64,000 bases of DNA, taken from the NCBI GenBank assembly GCA_902826835.1, contig CADEGH010000025.1, positions 20,481 through 84,480 on the forward strand. Direction: 5' to 3'. The stretch comes from an uncultured bacterium (GTDB taxonomy: Bacteria; Planctomycetota; GCA-002687715). Position 1 is the stretch's first letter, and each line of letters opens with the position of its first letter. The translations under genes and the position numbers were made by a program. The notes under the pieces are model-generated. The model saw only the letters and a program-made list of their open reading frames with translations, searched no databases and was not told where the DNA came from. Shown here in pieces: positions 17,878 to 26,288 of this stretch.

Positions 17878-18864
17878 TCAACGTCCGTCGGTTCGCGAGG
17901 CATGGACGGCCGGGTATGCGATCCAGTCTGCGCGGCTGCCGGCATCGGCAACTTGGCCGATGTAGATGCCGTATTGGCGACGGACGATGACGCATCCGGT
18001 CAAATCGCAGTAGGCCGAGAGCGCGGCCTGGAAGGTCGTTCCGGCCACCAAACCGAGATCGATCTTCTCGGTCCGGAATTTTACTAATGGCCGAGGAGTT
18101 CCGTGGCTGAGGCGGTTCAGCGCTTGAAGCTCTGCCGACAGAATCGTGTTCACTCCACGCGCTTTGAATTCCGCGACGATGTCGTCCAAGGACATGGCCT
18201 GCGCGAGGTCCGTTGGTTCCGCGAGAAGTTCCACAATTGCAGGAGGCAGCGGAGCTGGGGGCGCGGCGGAGGCTTCTTTCTTCGCTTCGAATGCTCGAGC
18301 GCTGAACTCCTGCGACAACCGGTCCGTCAACCGGGGAGCGCCTTCTCCGACCAAGAGCTGGGCCATCGACTCGAGCTTCACCATCGTCAGCTCGCACTCG
18401 ATCATGGCGACGCGGGCGTTGGCGACCTCCGTGCTGGAAGCGCTCCCCGCTTCGGCGAGCTTCTCGATGCGGACATAGTGGTCCTTGGCGGCAGCCAGCT
18501 TGGCTTTTTGACTCCCGATTTGAGCGTGCAACTCCGTGATCTCTTGGACGACCTGGAGCCGCGCCAGCTCGAGCTCGGCTTCGGCCTGGCGGAGCTTGGC
18601 CTCGGCCAGGCGAATCTCCGGATTGCGATGCATGGCCTGCTCGATCATGCTCTCGAGCGAAGCCATCGACGGGTTTCTCGCCGCGGTTGAGCCCGATCCC
18701 GTGTTCGCCTCACCCGATTGAGGGGGCGGAGTGAGTCGATTGCCGGGTGCCGGGTCCGACTTGGGGTGCGCGGATCCTCCGGTGCGCGTCTCCTCCTGTG
18801 CAGGACAGACCATTGCCAACCAGACTGAGATCATTGCAACGGGCACGCTGCGATTGGAAATCAT
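17878..18864 (-). CDS. Exported coiled-coil protein with secretin-type (STN-like) C-terminus
   Basis: 328 residues, third gene of an ECF sigma operon. Start at the ATG 18864, overlapping the upstream stop as ATGA. A signal peptide (MISNRSVPVAMISVWLAMVCPAQ) is followed by a low-complexity Pro/Gly/Ser linker and a long alpha-helical coiled coil (about 65-165; repeated AEAKLRQAEAELELARLQ). That pattern is reminiscent of one TolC hairpin or of periplasmic adaptor helices. The last 90 residues (AEFKARGVNTILSAELQAL, LVAGTTFQAALSAY, YGIYIG) resemble the STN/secretin short domain. Probably periplasmic and part of an envelope-stress or export function governed by the linked sigma factor. No closer assignment possible. 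Confidence 0.65.
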   Translation of the reverse strand: MISNRSVPVAMISVWLAMVCPAQEETRTGGSAHPKSDPAPGNRLTPPPQSGEANTGSGSTAARNPSMASLESMIEQAMHRNPEIRLAEAKLRQAEAELELARLQVVQEITELHAQIGSQKAKLAAAKDHYVRIEKLAEAGSASSTEVANARVAMIECELTMVKLESMAQLLVGEGAPRLTDRLSQEFSARAFEAKKEASAAPPAPLPPAIVELLAEPTDLAQAMSLDDIVAEFKARGVNTILSAELQALNRLSHGTPRPLVKFRTEKIDLGLVAGTTFQAALSAYCDLTGCVIVRRQYGIYIGQVADAGSRADWIAYPAVHASRTDGR

Positions 18865-19415
18865 GGTCTCTTCTCCAAGTGTGAGTCTTTGAGTTTGGCC
18901 AACAACCAAGAGTCGTCGACTTCGGCTCGCAGGGTGCGAGTCGAGGTCTTGATCTCCAGGTACTGCCGGTAGCACTCGAGGGCTCCGCCGAGGTCGGACT
19001 GCTCGTAGAGCAATCGATCTCCGCGTTGTTTCAGGATGCGGGCGGCCTCCTCGATGTCCCGGTCGAAGAGGGTGGCCGACTCCGAATCGCGCGATTCGAT
19101 GTTCGATGCGGATGGACCGGGTCGATCCTGGTCCAGGCCCCGCCTCGGGACATCGCTCTCGCTCGCCGATTCGTTTCCGATGGCTCGGGATGCGGTGATC
19201 CTCCCTACTCCGAAACTCGCGGTGGCGATGAATGCGATTGCTGCGCCCACCGCCATTCTGCGTTTGATCCCGTGGCGACGGACCACGGCGAGGGTCCGAA
19301 GCAGCGTCACTCGATCCGCGCCCGCGGCGGCATCCGCGAAGTCGGTTTCGGCATTTGGCCGACTCACGAAGAGATTCGAGAGATCGTCGGGTTCGGAAGT
19401 CGGTCGGGGCGTCAA
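18861..19415 (-). CDS. Membrane-anchored TPR-like protein, possible sigma partner
   Basis: 184 residues with a cytoplasmic Asp/Glu-rich N-terminus of about 55 residues, one transmembrane segment (MAVGAAIAFIATASFGVGRI, about 54-73) and an extracytoplasmic helical region with one TPR-like unit (LYEQSDLGGALECYRQYLEI). The start is a TTG at 19415 that overlaps the sigma stop as TTGA and is preceded by GAGGA at six bases. Topology and position fit an anti-sigma-like partner, but the zinc-finger HxxxCxxC motif of ZAS anti-sigmas is absent, so this remains inference. Followed by a further ATGA overlap. Confidence 0.65.
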   Translation of the reverse strand: MTPRPTSEPDDLSNLFVSRPNAETDFADAAAGADRVTLLRTLAVVRRHGIKRRMAVGAAIAFIATASFGVGRITASRAIGNESASESDVPRRGLDQDRPGPSASNIESRDSESATLFDRDIEEAARILKQRGDRLLYEQSDLGGALECYRQYLEIKTSTRTLRAEVDDSWLLAKLKDSHLEKRP

Positions 19416-20017
19416 GGTGAATCCTCATCCGGGTGGTAGAGCGCGCGGAAGGCGTCGCGAGCTCGCGTCAGCAGCGACTCGATGGCTTTGGCGGTGGATC
19501 CGCAGCGACTCGCGATCTCGTCGACGCGGAGCCCCAACTCGTACTTGGCTTGAAGCACGGTGCGGTAGCGCGGCGGCAGGGCCCGCAGGGTCTCCTGAAC
19601 GAGATCCTGTTTTGACTCGGTTGTCGATCTCCGTGAGGACGACGCCGCGGATCCGTCACTCCGAATTTGTCCAGGCTCGCCTGGTTCGATCCACGCTTCG
19701 GGGCGATCCAACTTGGCATGGCGACGATGAGCCAAGGCGGTCTTAGCGGCGATTCCGAGCATCCAGCCCGTGAAGGTCCCGAGTTTCGGGTCGAAACCGC
19801 CGATCTTCCTGACTGCGACCATCCACGTCTCCTGCACGAGGTCATCCAACTCGGAGCCCTGGGTCCGGCGTCCGAGCCACCTTCGAACCGGTGCTCGCGC
19901 CCGTTCGTAGAGAAGCTCCCAGGCCGCACCGTCCCCCCGCAGGACCGCCGCCCGGAGCGCCGGTTCGTCGTTCCCGTCAGAGTCCCCGGTTCGATCGGGC
20001 GCTCGGTCCATAGTCAT
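19412..20017 (-). CDS. ECF-family RNA polymerase sigma factor
   Basis: 201 residues. Region 2 is ELDDLVQETWMVAVRKIGGFD...FTGWMLGIAAKTALAHRRH (about 56-100), with the core-binding DDLVQE. Region 4 is LRALPPRYRTVLQAKYELGLRVDEIA...AIESLLTRARDAF (about 145-195), a helix-turn-helix for -35 recognition. The linker between them is Ser/Asp-rich. First gene of a three-gene operon with a membrane protein and an exported coiled-coil protein, all overlapping by four bases. ECF factors usually control their own operon; a promoter motif could not be identified in the 230 bases shared with the divergent gene at 20249. Confidence 0.9.
   Translation of the reverse strand: MTMDRAPDRTGDSDGNDEPALRAAVLRGDGAAWELLYERARAPVRRWLGRRTQGSELDDLVQETWMVAVRKIGGFDPKLGTFTGWMLGIAAKTALAHRRHAKLDRPEAWIEPGEPGQIRSDGSAASSSRRSTTESKQDLVQETLRALPPRYRTVLQAKYELGLRVDEIASRCGSTAKAIESLLTRARDAFRALYHPDEDSP
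19422..19426 (-). promoter_or_regulatory. Ribosome binding site deciding a TTG start
   Basis: GAGGA (minus strand), six bases before the TTG at 19415. It supports a TTG start overlapping the sigma-factor stop codon. Confidence 0.6.
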
Positions 20018-20248
20018 CTCTATCTTGTCCGGGATCGGCGCGATCCTTCGGTGGTCTCCCGCATTTTTTCCTCCGCGGGTGATTGGCCATCGGGCCCCGA
20101 CCCGGATGGGGACAGCATGATCTGCTGCCGGACGCTAAGCTGACGAAGCGAACAGATGGCCGCCGGGTCGTTTCCAGACTCCCGGCCTTGTACTGGTCGA
20201 GGCATCGGAGCCGCGCGCTGACGCCGCCCGGTAACTCGGAGGATGAGC

Positions 20249-20530
20249 ATGACCGACCGACGTGTCGTCTACCAAGGGATCGAGATGGCCGAGGGTTGGC
20301 CGGAGCGGATCCAGGAGTCGCAGGAAATGCCGATGGTCAGCATCGGTGGAATCGAGCACGATCGCATCCGCTTCGGTAGCGAGGAGGGCGATTGGGGGGC
20401 CGACCAGGGGGCCTGCCACGATTGTGCGGTGCTCAAGGGGCAATTCCATGTCATCGGCTGTGACGTCGAACGGTGCCCCGCCTGCTTGGGGCAAGCCATC
20501 AGTTGCGACTGCGACTATGATGTCGACTGA
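20249..20530 (+). CDS. Small Cys-rich conserved-type protein
   Basis: 93 residues. The start at 20249 rather than 20243 is set by GGAGG at 20238-20242, which abuts the earlier ATG but is six bases from this one. Seven cysteines occur in the second half: a CHDC pair (GACHDCAVLKG), a CDVERCPAC cluster and a CDCDYD ending. These are enough for one or two metal sites. The N-terminus has YQGIEMAEGWPERI. Cytoplasmic, no signal. I do not recognise the family; a zinc-ribbon-like or metal-binding role is a guess from the cysteines. Confidence 0.65.
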   Translation: MTDRRVVYQGIEMAEGWPERIQESQEMPMVSIGGIEHDRIRFGSEEGDWGADQGACHDCAVLKGQFHVIGCDVERCPACLGQAISCDCDYDVD

Positions 20531-20657
20531 TGGCTGATCACGGACTCGTCCAAGGCATCGATCGCGACCCCGCCCGCACATTCCGGGAATTCGGATGAGG
20601 TCTTCGTCACCCGGCACGTCGATGTCGTCAATCCTCTTTCACGAAAGCACGCCATCC

Positions 20658-21065
20658 ATGGCAGGTTATTCCGGTACTCCCCTCGCCAAAAAGCTCGGCA
20701 TCAAACCCGGGTCCCGAGTCTGGGTCCGCGGCGCTCCCGCCGATTACGAGGCTCTTCTGGCCCCGCTTCCCGAGAGCGCCACCGTTTCTTCCCGGTTGGG
20801 TCCGCCGGTCGACATCATCCACTTTTTCACGAAGTCCCGCTCCGATCTCGATTCCTTTCTGGAGCGCGCCCCCCAGCAAATCCACCCCGACGGCGCCCTC
20901 TGGATCTCCTGGCCCAAAAAGGCCTCCGGTGTCCCCACCGACGTGACCGAAGACACCATCCGCTCCCTCGTCCTCCCCAAAAACCTCGTCGACATCAAAG
21001 TCTGCGCCGTCGACGACACCTGGTCCGGCCTCAAACTTGTCATCCGAAAGTCCCACCGGCCATAG
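20658..21065 (+). CDS. DUF3052-type protein
   Basis: 135 residues starting MAGYSGTPLAKKLGIK, the conserved opening of DUF3052 proteins. Continues with VWVRGAPADYEALLAPLP, VDIIHFFTKSRSDL, GALWISWPKKASGVPTDVTED and the ending VDDTWSGLKLVIRK, all hallmark segments. Earlier in-frame starts exist but this one matches the family start. Cytoplasmic, function unknown; the family has a Rossmann-like appearance. Not obviously linked to its neighbours. Confidence 0.88.
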   Translation: MAGYSGTPLAKKLGIKPGSRVWVRGAPADYEALLAPLPESATVSSRLGPPVDIIHFFTKSRSDLDSFLERAPQQIHPDGALWISWPKKASGVPTDVTEDTIRSLVLPKNLVDIKVCAVDDTWSGLKLVIRKSHRP

Positions 21066-21135
21066 TCGAGGCGCAACCGCGCCCGATCTCGTGGCGGATC
21101 CGGCCGTGGGGTCGGTTCGTCCCTGCCGTTTTGTT

Positions 21136-21151
21136 CCGCGACCGGTCGCGG
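21136..21151. repeat. Perfect 16-bp palindrome between convergent genes
   Basis: CCGCGACCGGTCGCGG lies in the 101-base gap between two convergent genes. It could fold into a 6-7 bp hairpin but lacks a downstream T tract on either strand, so a classical terminator is not supported. Confidence 0.35.
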
Positions 21152-21166
21152 TGAAGCCTCGTGGAG

Positions 21167-22933
21167 TCAGAAGGCCGAGATGTTGTATCCGCCCGCAGCG
21201 ACGGGATTGAAGATCATCATGCTCGCGGCAGGCGCGGAAATGGGGGATGAATAGGAGTAGACCATGGCTGTTGGGCCGGCAAAGGTCTGGGATCCCTGCA
21301 TAAATTGAACCGGACCAGGATTGGTCGCACCGTTACCAGGGGAGATTCCGACCATGATAGTACCGGGAAAACTCTGAATACCCGCGAGGCCAAACAGCCC
21401 GATGGCACCCGAACCGGTGTCGAGCTGAATCTCGAATGTCGCGGTTGTGGGAACTACGAACGGCGACTGGTACGCGACTCCCGACCAATTGACGGAATAG
21501 ACGCCGGGCAATGGCATGGTGATGCTGATCGGCCCGCTGACCGGGTGGGACGGATCCATGTCCATCCAGCAGCATACCATGGCCCGGTTCTGCGCTGTCG
21601 ACTGTAACGGAGACCCTGCCGATATGTGATCATCGAATGCGACGATTCCATTGGAATTCACGTAGAGAGTGGAATAAATCGTGCCATAGAAAGCCATCCC
21701 GCTGTTTTGGCAATTGGGTGCATCGAATCGCAGCGGAACAGCGACTGACCAGTCATCGTAGGCGGGGCCCGGTATCATCGTGGAACCAGTGCCGGTAGTT
21801 CCGCGGAGTTGCAAGGCTGCAGAGAGCAAGAAGCCGGCCGGGCTGGTGGGATCGAGCCGGACCAGTTGTGCCTGCAAACTAGTCGAAGCACCATAGACAA
21901 ATGGTATCGTCCAGGGCAACGGAGCGAGTGAGAACTGAAGACCTCCGAGAAACGTCAACGCAGGGTTAGCGAGATCCAAATTCACAACCTGGCCCGACGA
22001 GGGAATCAATATTCCTCCCGCGTTCCGTGGCAGCAGGTTTGACGACCCCGTCATCCCCAAGTCCCACGCTACCGCATTCACGCCACCGAGATCGACCTGC
22101 CCCGACTCCCCCGAGCACCCGGTATGGACTTGTGGATAGAACGCCCCGCTGATCGATCCGACGAGTGCGCAATTAGCGCCTGGACTGTTGACTTCGTAGA
22201 GAGGGGAAAATGGCGCGGGAGTGTAGTCGACGCCGATTATCATGGGACGGTCATTGGGCGTCCACGTCGTGCGCGAAATCGCATTGCATCCGACGACGCC
22301 GCTGTCACCGTAGATGTTGCCCCCGAGCCTCAGTGTGGAGCCGGCCGGTGCCGAGTGCGCGTCGATGCTCACGAGCAAGGGCGTTGGATTGCCACACATC
22401 TCGATCTGAACCACCAAGTCTCGACCCAATGACGGGTCGTAGAGGAATGGGCTGGTGAGGCCAAGAGGAAAGAACGGTGCCGGTCCGCTGGGATTGGAGG
22501 GGACCGGCCCTCCGGTCCAAGGGGATGCCGGCCGAACGACTGCCTGATCCTCCGCTAGATTGTTGGCGAAGGTCATGTCCTGCCCGAGGGGAGGAAACTC
22601 CGCTTTATAGTCATTAGGGCTGGATGCCATCACGATTCGGATGCTGGGGAAGGAGAATGCCGATACGGACGCATTCCCACTGGCACGAACATAGAGCTGA
22701 CTGATCAAGACGGGGGCCTGGATGCTGAATTCACCGGAATCGTAAACCCACTGCCATTTTTGATCGGGCGCGAAGCCGGCGAACGGAATGGTAGCACCCC
22801 CATTACCCTCGGTAGTGCCGAAGTTGCGCGGTAGTGTTTGGGTTTGGCCGGACGCCGCCGCAGCGGACGTCAAAAGTACCGGGATTAGTCGACGCGAAAC
22901 CCACTGGAGACTAAATGGCATCATCGGGTTCAT
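21167..22933 (-). CDS. Exported nidogen-like beta-rich protein
   Basis: 588 residues with a signal peptide (MNPMMPFSLQWVSRRLIPVLLTSAAAASGQ). Residues 30-245 are a beta sandwich of unknown type. Residues about 245-370 are a copy of the recurrent module seen at the C-termini of other exported proteins here (LQAQLVRLD...FLLSAALQL), internal in this case. The last 200 residues resemble a nidogen-like domain (FYGTIYSTLYVNSNGIVAFDD, NRAMVCCWMDMDPS, ATFEIQLDTGSGAIGLFG). No enzymatic motif. Base composition is slightly lower in GC than the neighbours. Probably an extracellular or surface protein. Confidence 0.7.
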   Translation of the reverse strand: MNPMMPFSLQWVSRRLIPVLLTSAAAASGQTQTLPRNFGTTEGNGGATIPFAGFAPDQKWQWVYDSGEFSIQAPVLISQLYVRASGNASVSAFSFPSIRIVMASSPNDYKAEFPPLGQDMTFANNLAEDQAVVRPASPWTGGPVPSNPSGPAPFFPLGLTSPFLYDPSLGRDLVVQIEMCGNPTPLLVSIDAHSAPAGSTLRLGGNIYGDSGVVGCNAISRTTWTPNDRPMIIGVDYTPAPFSPLYEVNSPGANCALVGSISGAFYPQVHTGCSGESGQVDLGGVNAVAWDLGMTGSSNLLPRNAGGILIPSSGQVVNLDLANPALTFLGGLQFSLAPLPWTIPFVYGASTSLQAQLVRLDPTSPAGFLLSAALQLRGTTGTGSTMIPGPAYDDWSVAVPLRFDAPNCQNSGMAFYGTIYSTLYVNSNGIVAFDDHISAGSPLQSTAQNRAMVCCWMDMDPSHPVSGPISITMPLPGVYSVNWSGVAYQSPFVVPTTATFEIQLDTGSGAIGLFGLAGIQSFPGTIMVGISPGNGATNPGPVQFMQGSQTFAGPTAMVYSYSSPISAPAASMMIFNPVAAGGYNISAF

Positions 22934-23491
22934 GCCGGAATGGTAGCCGATTCCCGGCTTGGTCCCGCCACTTCCGGGAACAATTCGCCCAGGACTACCG
23001 CAACCACCTTCGGGTTTCGGTTGCCACTGAAGGGCAGGTCCCGTGGTGAAACCGCGATCTGTCAGGCTGATCTCCCTGCCTCGTCAGTCGTAGGAGATTC
23101 CGGCCGGATGCCAGGCGGTCGAGGCGGCCGGGTATGACCCTGCCAAGCGCGCTTATCAGACTTCGCGCGTCCCGCGGGGATCAAGCTCCCGGGCGACGCT
23201 GCGACCTGCCCAGTCGTCCTCCACGAACGTGAGCACTGCTCTTGATTGAGGCTATCCTCCGTTGATCGACGATCCGCCTCTGCCAAGATGTGGCCACGAG
23301 TCTGCGCAGGCGCCCGACGCGTCCCCATCGGGTTCCGCACTGCGTGTCCGCGCTCTCGGGCAACCATATGCAAGCACCACCGGACCAAATTTGCCCACGC
23401 ACCCGCGACTTATCTGCACCAACTGCGCCAGGATTGTCCGTGCAGGAAAATGGCGGTCGGCTGATAGGGAGCCGTTCACCGATCGTGAGCG
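22934..23491. other. Intergenic region, no gene seen
   Basis: 558 bases. Short open frames on both strands lack coding character and do not resemble known proteins. I looked for CRISPR repeats because a cmr6 remnant lies alongside and found none. It may be decayed coding DNA. Confidence 0.5.
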
Positions 23492-24046
23492 TCACTCTAT
23501 GGGCAGGACCATCGCGCGGAGTGACGTCAGTTCGCGGGAGGGAATCGTCCGCCAAAGGGTGACGGCATCGAGGGCCCGCTTTACGGCTTGTTCAGCCGGG
23601 GCGCTCTTGACGGCGGCATTCTCGTCGAGGCGCTGAATCCGGGATAGCCAGTCGGGGATGTGGGCCTTGATCTTGTCCTTGCCCATTCGTGCGATTTCTT
23701 CGCGCAGACCTTTCACTTGGTCGTCGGGAGAAGGCGGAGCGGAAACCGGGGGTTGCAGCACCTGCCTCATCTCGCGCAGAACGGCGGAGTCGCTCTTGAG
23801 TCTTCCGTATCCGAGCGATGTCTTGGCGCCTACGCCAAAGGCCTGAAGGGCTTCTTTGAGAAGGTCTTTCGCGAGTCTGCGAAGATCGGGGGGGCCGCTC
23901 AGGGCAACCAGGAAACGCACCCCCGGAGCGACGGTCAGGAATGCAATGGGATTGGGTGAGGTGTAGTCATTGGGGCCGTGCGACTTTCCCTCGGAATTGT
24001 AGGAATCGGTCTGGTGGACCCCTGGGTGCCAACGATCGTGAGACAA
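23492..24046 (-). pseudogene. cmr6: Remnant of type III-B CRISPR gene cmr6 (C-terminal part)
   Basis: An open frame of 184 residues carries the diagnostic end of a Cmr6 RAMP protein: DYTSPNPIAFLTVAPGVRF, a helix LAKDLLKEALQ and the glycine-rich loop FGVGAKTSLGYGR. About 100 further residues form a helical tail. The N-terminal RAMP half, including the loop that normally reads like GSALKG, is missing. The frame is closed upstream by TAA at 24062-24064 and only a TTG (24046) is available as start. No other cmr or cas genes are present. It abuts a truncated transposase orfA, so the locus was probably cut by transposition or deletion. Confidence 0.6.
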
Positions 24047-24094
24047 TCCCCCGCTCAGAGTTTAGTGTAGTGGGCGAAGAGGTTGCCACGTTCC

Positions 24095-24364
24095 ATGCCA
24101 CCGAAAGATCCAGAGATGAGACCGACCCCCGGTGGCCCTGCGAGCCCAAACAGCTCCACGCCGGCCGGGCCGGACACCGAGGTCGATGCCCGTCCCACCC
24201 GACGCCGATTCACCGCCGAGTACAAGCTCGCGATCGTCCGTGAGGCCGATGCGGCCCGCGACTCCGGGGGCGTAGGAGCCATTCTGCGCCGCGAAGGGCT
24301 CTACGCCTCACACCTGATCAATTGGCGCCGCCAGCGCGCCTCTGGCGAGCTCTCCGCTGACTAA
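24095..24364 (+). pseudogene. Truncated IS3-type transposase orfA
   Basis: 89 residues. RRRFTAEYKLAIVREADAAR and LRREGLYASHLINWRRQR form the helix-turn-helix of IS3-group orfA proteins. The family normally continues with a basic linker and a second helix, but here a stop follows ELSAD. No orfB (DDE domain) follows before the ferredoxin gene. The upstream edge directly faces the Cmr6 remnant. It could be a non-functional relic or, less likely, a domesticated DNA-binding protein. Confidence 0.65.
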
Positions 24365-24511
24365 GAGCGCGGATCGGGAATTCTTAGGGCCGGCCGGGCC
24401 TTCGACCATGGTCTCCTCCGGGGGGGCACTGCGAGGGCGGCTTCCAGCCTAGGCCTTCAGTGCCGGCTGTCAATGCGCCAGGCCGGCATCAGGTCGCAGC
24501 GGAAGAGGCGC

Positions 24512-24832
24512 TCAGTGGGGCAGCACGCCGTTTTCGGCTTCCCATTCGGAGGTGGGGGTCATGTCGATGGCGTCCCAGGGGCAGCCGTCGAGCCAGATGC
24601 CTTCGGGGCCCTTGGTGATGCACTTCTTGCAGCCGATGCACTTGAGCGGGTCGACCCAGATGTAGCCGAAGGGTTGGTGCTCCTCGTCCATGATGAGATT
24701 CATGCAGTCTTGGACGGGGCAGAGGGGCACACAGGTCGGAGAGCCGGCGCAACCGGTGCACTGGTCGGTGATGACCGCCATTTCCTTCGGCTTGCGCTTG
24801 CGCTGAGTCGTGATCAGGGTCTCTTCGGCCAT
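24512..24832 (-). CDS. 2[4Fe-4S]-type ferredoxin
   Basis: 106 residues. Two cysteine clusters are visible: CTGCAGSPTCVPLCPV and CIGCKKCITKGPEG...DGCPWDA. The insertions (a CX2CX5CX3CP first motif and an extended second motif) match the dicluster ferredoxin-like proteins of anaerobic and facultative bacteria rather than the short clostridial type. Acts as a cytoplasmic electron carrier or as a subunit of an oxidoreductase. The adjacent downstream gene on the same strand is a membrane protein with a thioredoxin-like domain, but the 45-base gap and lack of a partner enzyme leave the pathway unknown. Confidence 0.88.
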   Translation of the reverse strand: MAEETLITTQRKRKPKEMAVITDQCTGCAGSPTCVPLCPVQDCMNLIMDEEHQPFGYIWVDPLKCIGCKKCITKGPEGIWLDGCPWDAIDMTPTSEWEAENGVLPH

Positions 24833-24877
24833 GGGTCAAAAGCTCCGGTAGCGAAGGGAGGTTAGCGGAGGGCGACC

Positions 24878-25879
24878 TCAAGACAAAGCCGCAGTTTTGG
24901 GCAGGAAGGGGTCGATTTCCCGCAGGATCGTCAGATGGTCCTGGACACCAAGGGACTGCCACACGAGCTTACCCCGGGAAAACAGGGCCACGCTCTTTTC
25001 CTGGAGGGTGGGGAAGCGGGCGACCGTGTCCGGGCACTTGTCCAAGTCCAGCCAGTAGGGGCGGAGGCGGCCCTGGGTGGCGGCGGCGAGCCGTAGGACC
25101 TGGTTCTCGATCACCCGGTCCCCGATCGACCAACTGTGGTACGCGTGAACCACGACCGGGAGCTCACTCTCCAACACCTCGGGATCGAACGAGCTGTCGG
25201 TGAGGTGGGGCAACACGGGAGCACGCTTCTTTTTCATCCCCGCGAGCAGGATCGCGAGCACGGTGGGGACGAGCACCGCAATCCAGATCCAGGTGTCGTA
25301 GAACCACGCGTTCGCGGCGCTCGCTCCGGGATCGGCCGCCTCGACCAAGGTCGGACTCAGCCACACGATGGCCAAGTTGGTCGGCGGGTGCGGCGAGGTG
25401 GTCGCGGCTTCCCGCGATTCCCACTCGAGACGGCGGCGATGCCAAAGCCTCCACGTCAGCGGCCAGAGCAGCGCGGCGAGCCCGAGTTGCCCGCCGAGAT
25501 AGAGATTGATCGGGAGCGGCGCGGCGAGCCGCGGGTCCGGAAAAACGAAGTACTGACCGACGAGCCCGGCGAGCGCCCCGAGCAGCAGGATGGTGCCGAA
25601 GGGCGACCCAAACCCCATGTCGCGGAGCAGCACGGTGTAGAACACCGCCCACGCACCGAGGAACTGGAGCAGGTAGATGCCCAGCGAAATCGGCTCGAGC
25701 GGCCCCAGCGCGGCCAAATGGGGCGCCTTCCCGAGGTGGTCCATCATCAAGAGTTGGAAAAGGACGTAGAGCGCCGCCGGGTGGACCAAATTCAGGACCA
25801 TGTCCCAGATGCGGTGGTTCGTGTCCGGCAGGCTCTCGGGCAAGAGACGAGGGTTCCGTGGACGGAGAAGGGAGTGCAT
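24878..25879 (-). CDS. Membrane protein with C-terminal CXXC-less thioredoxin domain
   Basis: 333 residues. Four or five hydrophobic segments lie in the first 150 residues (LVHPAALYVLFQLLMM, LLQFLGAWAVFYTVLL, GTILLLGALAGLVGQYFVF, GGQLGLAALLWPLTW) and another near 200 (WIWIAVLVPTVLAILLAGM). A soluble domain of about 115 residues follows with thioredoxin order: ELPVVVHAYHSW, helix, LRPYWLDLDKCPDTVARF, LQEKSVALFSRGKLVWQSLG. Where thioredoxins have WCGPC this protein has WSIGD, so it cannot do dithiol chemistry. The ferredoxin lies upstream of its promoter-distal end on the same strand. Role unknown; perhaps a structural or chaperone-like relative. Confidence 0.65.
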   Translation of the reverse strand: MHSLLRPRNPRLLPESLPDTNHRIWDMVLNLVHPAALYVLFQLLMMDHLGKAPHLAALGPLEPISLGIYLLQFLGAWAVFYTVLLRDMGFGSPFGTILLLGALAGLVGQYFVFPDPRLAAPLPINLYLGGQLGLAALLWPLTWRLWHRRRLEWESREAATTSPHPPTNLAIVWLSPTLVEAADPGASAANAWFYDTWIWIAVLVPTVLAILLAGMKKKRAPVLPHLTDSSFDPEVLESELPVVVHAYHSWSIGDRVIENQVLRLAAATQGRLRPYWLDLDKCPDTVARFPTLQEKSVALFSRGKLVWQSLGVQDHLTILREIDPFLPKTAALS

Positions 25880-26288
25880 GGGGCGAAACGGACTTTCCGA
25901 AAGACAAAATAGCGAGGCGGACGGGATCGGGAAGCACTTCGCGGGCCAAGGTGCTGGGGACGCAGGCCGGGCCGGCGACTCGACCTCAGCGGGGGAAAGG
26001 GCGAGCCGCTGTGCGCCGACTAGGGCCCGACGGTGGCGGTCTCGAAGGACTCGGGATTCCGAAGCCGGTTGGCAAGTAGATCTGGGCTACGACGCCTAAG
26101 CCCCGCGAGAACGCCGACGGCGGGCGGTCCGCGAGAACCTGAAGAACCGCTTGACGACGTCCTTCCCGCCGCCGCTTCCCCGCCCCGCCGAGGCCGCCTC
26201 GACCCCCAACCCGTGCGAAAGAGGTCGTGGCCCCACCAAAGCCGTGGTGGGTGACATCCGGACCCACCCGCCATAGGATGCCCCTCCC
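25880..26288. other. Intergenic region between divergent genes, no gene seen
   Basis: 409 GC-rich bases between the membrane protein and the nuclease, presumably containing both promoters. I found no structured RNA, repeat or convincing small gene. Confidence 0.5.

Noticed and set aside
22934..23491. Possible CRISPR array next to the cmr6 remnant
   Set aside because: No repeated unit of 25 or more bases with regular spacing could be found on either strand.
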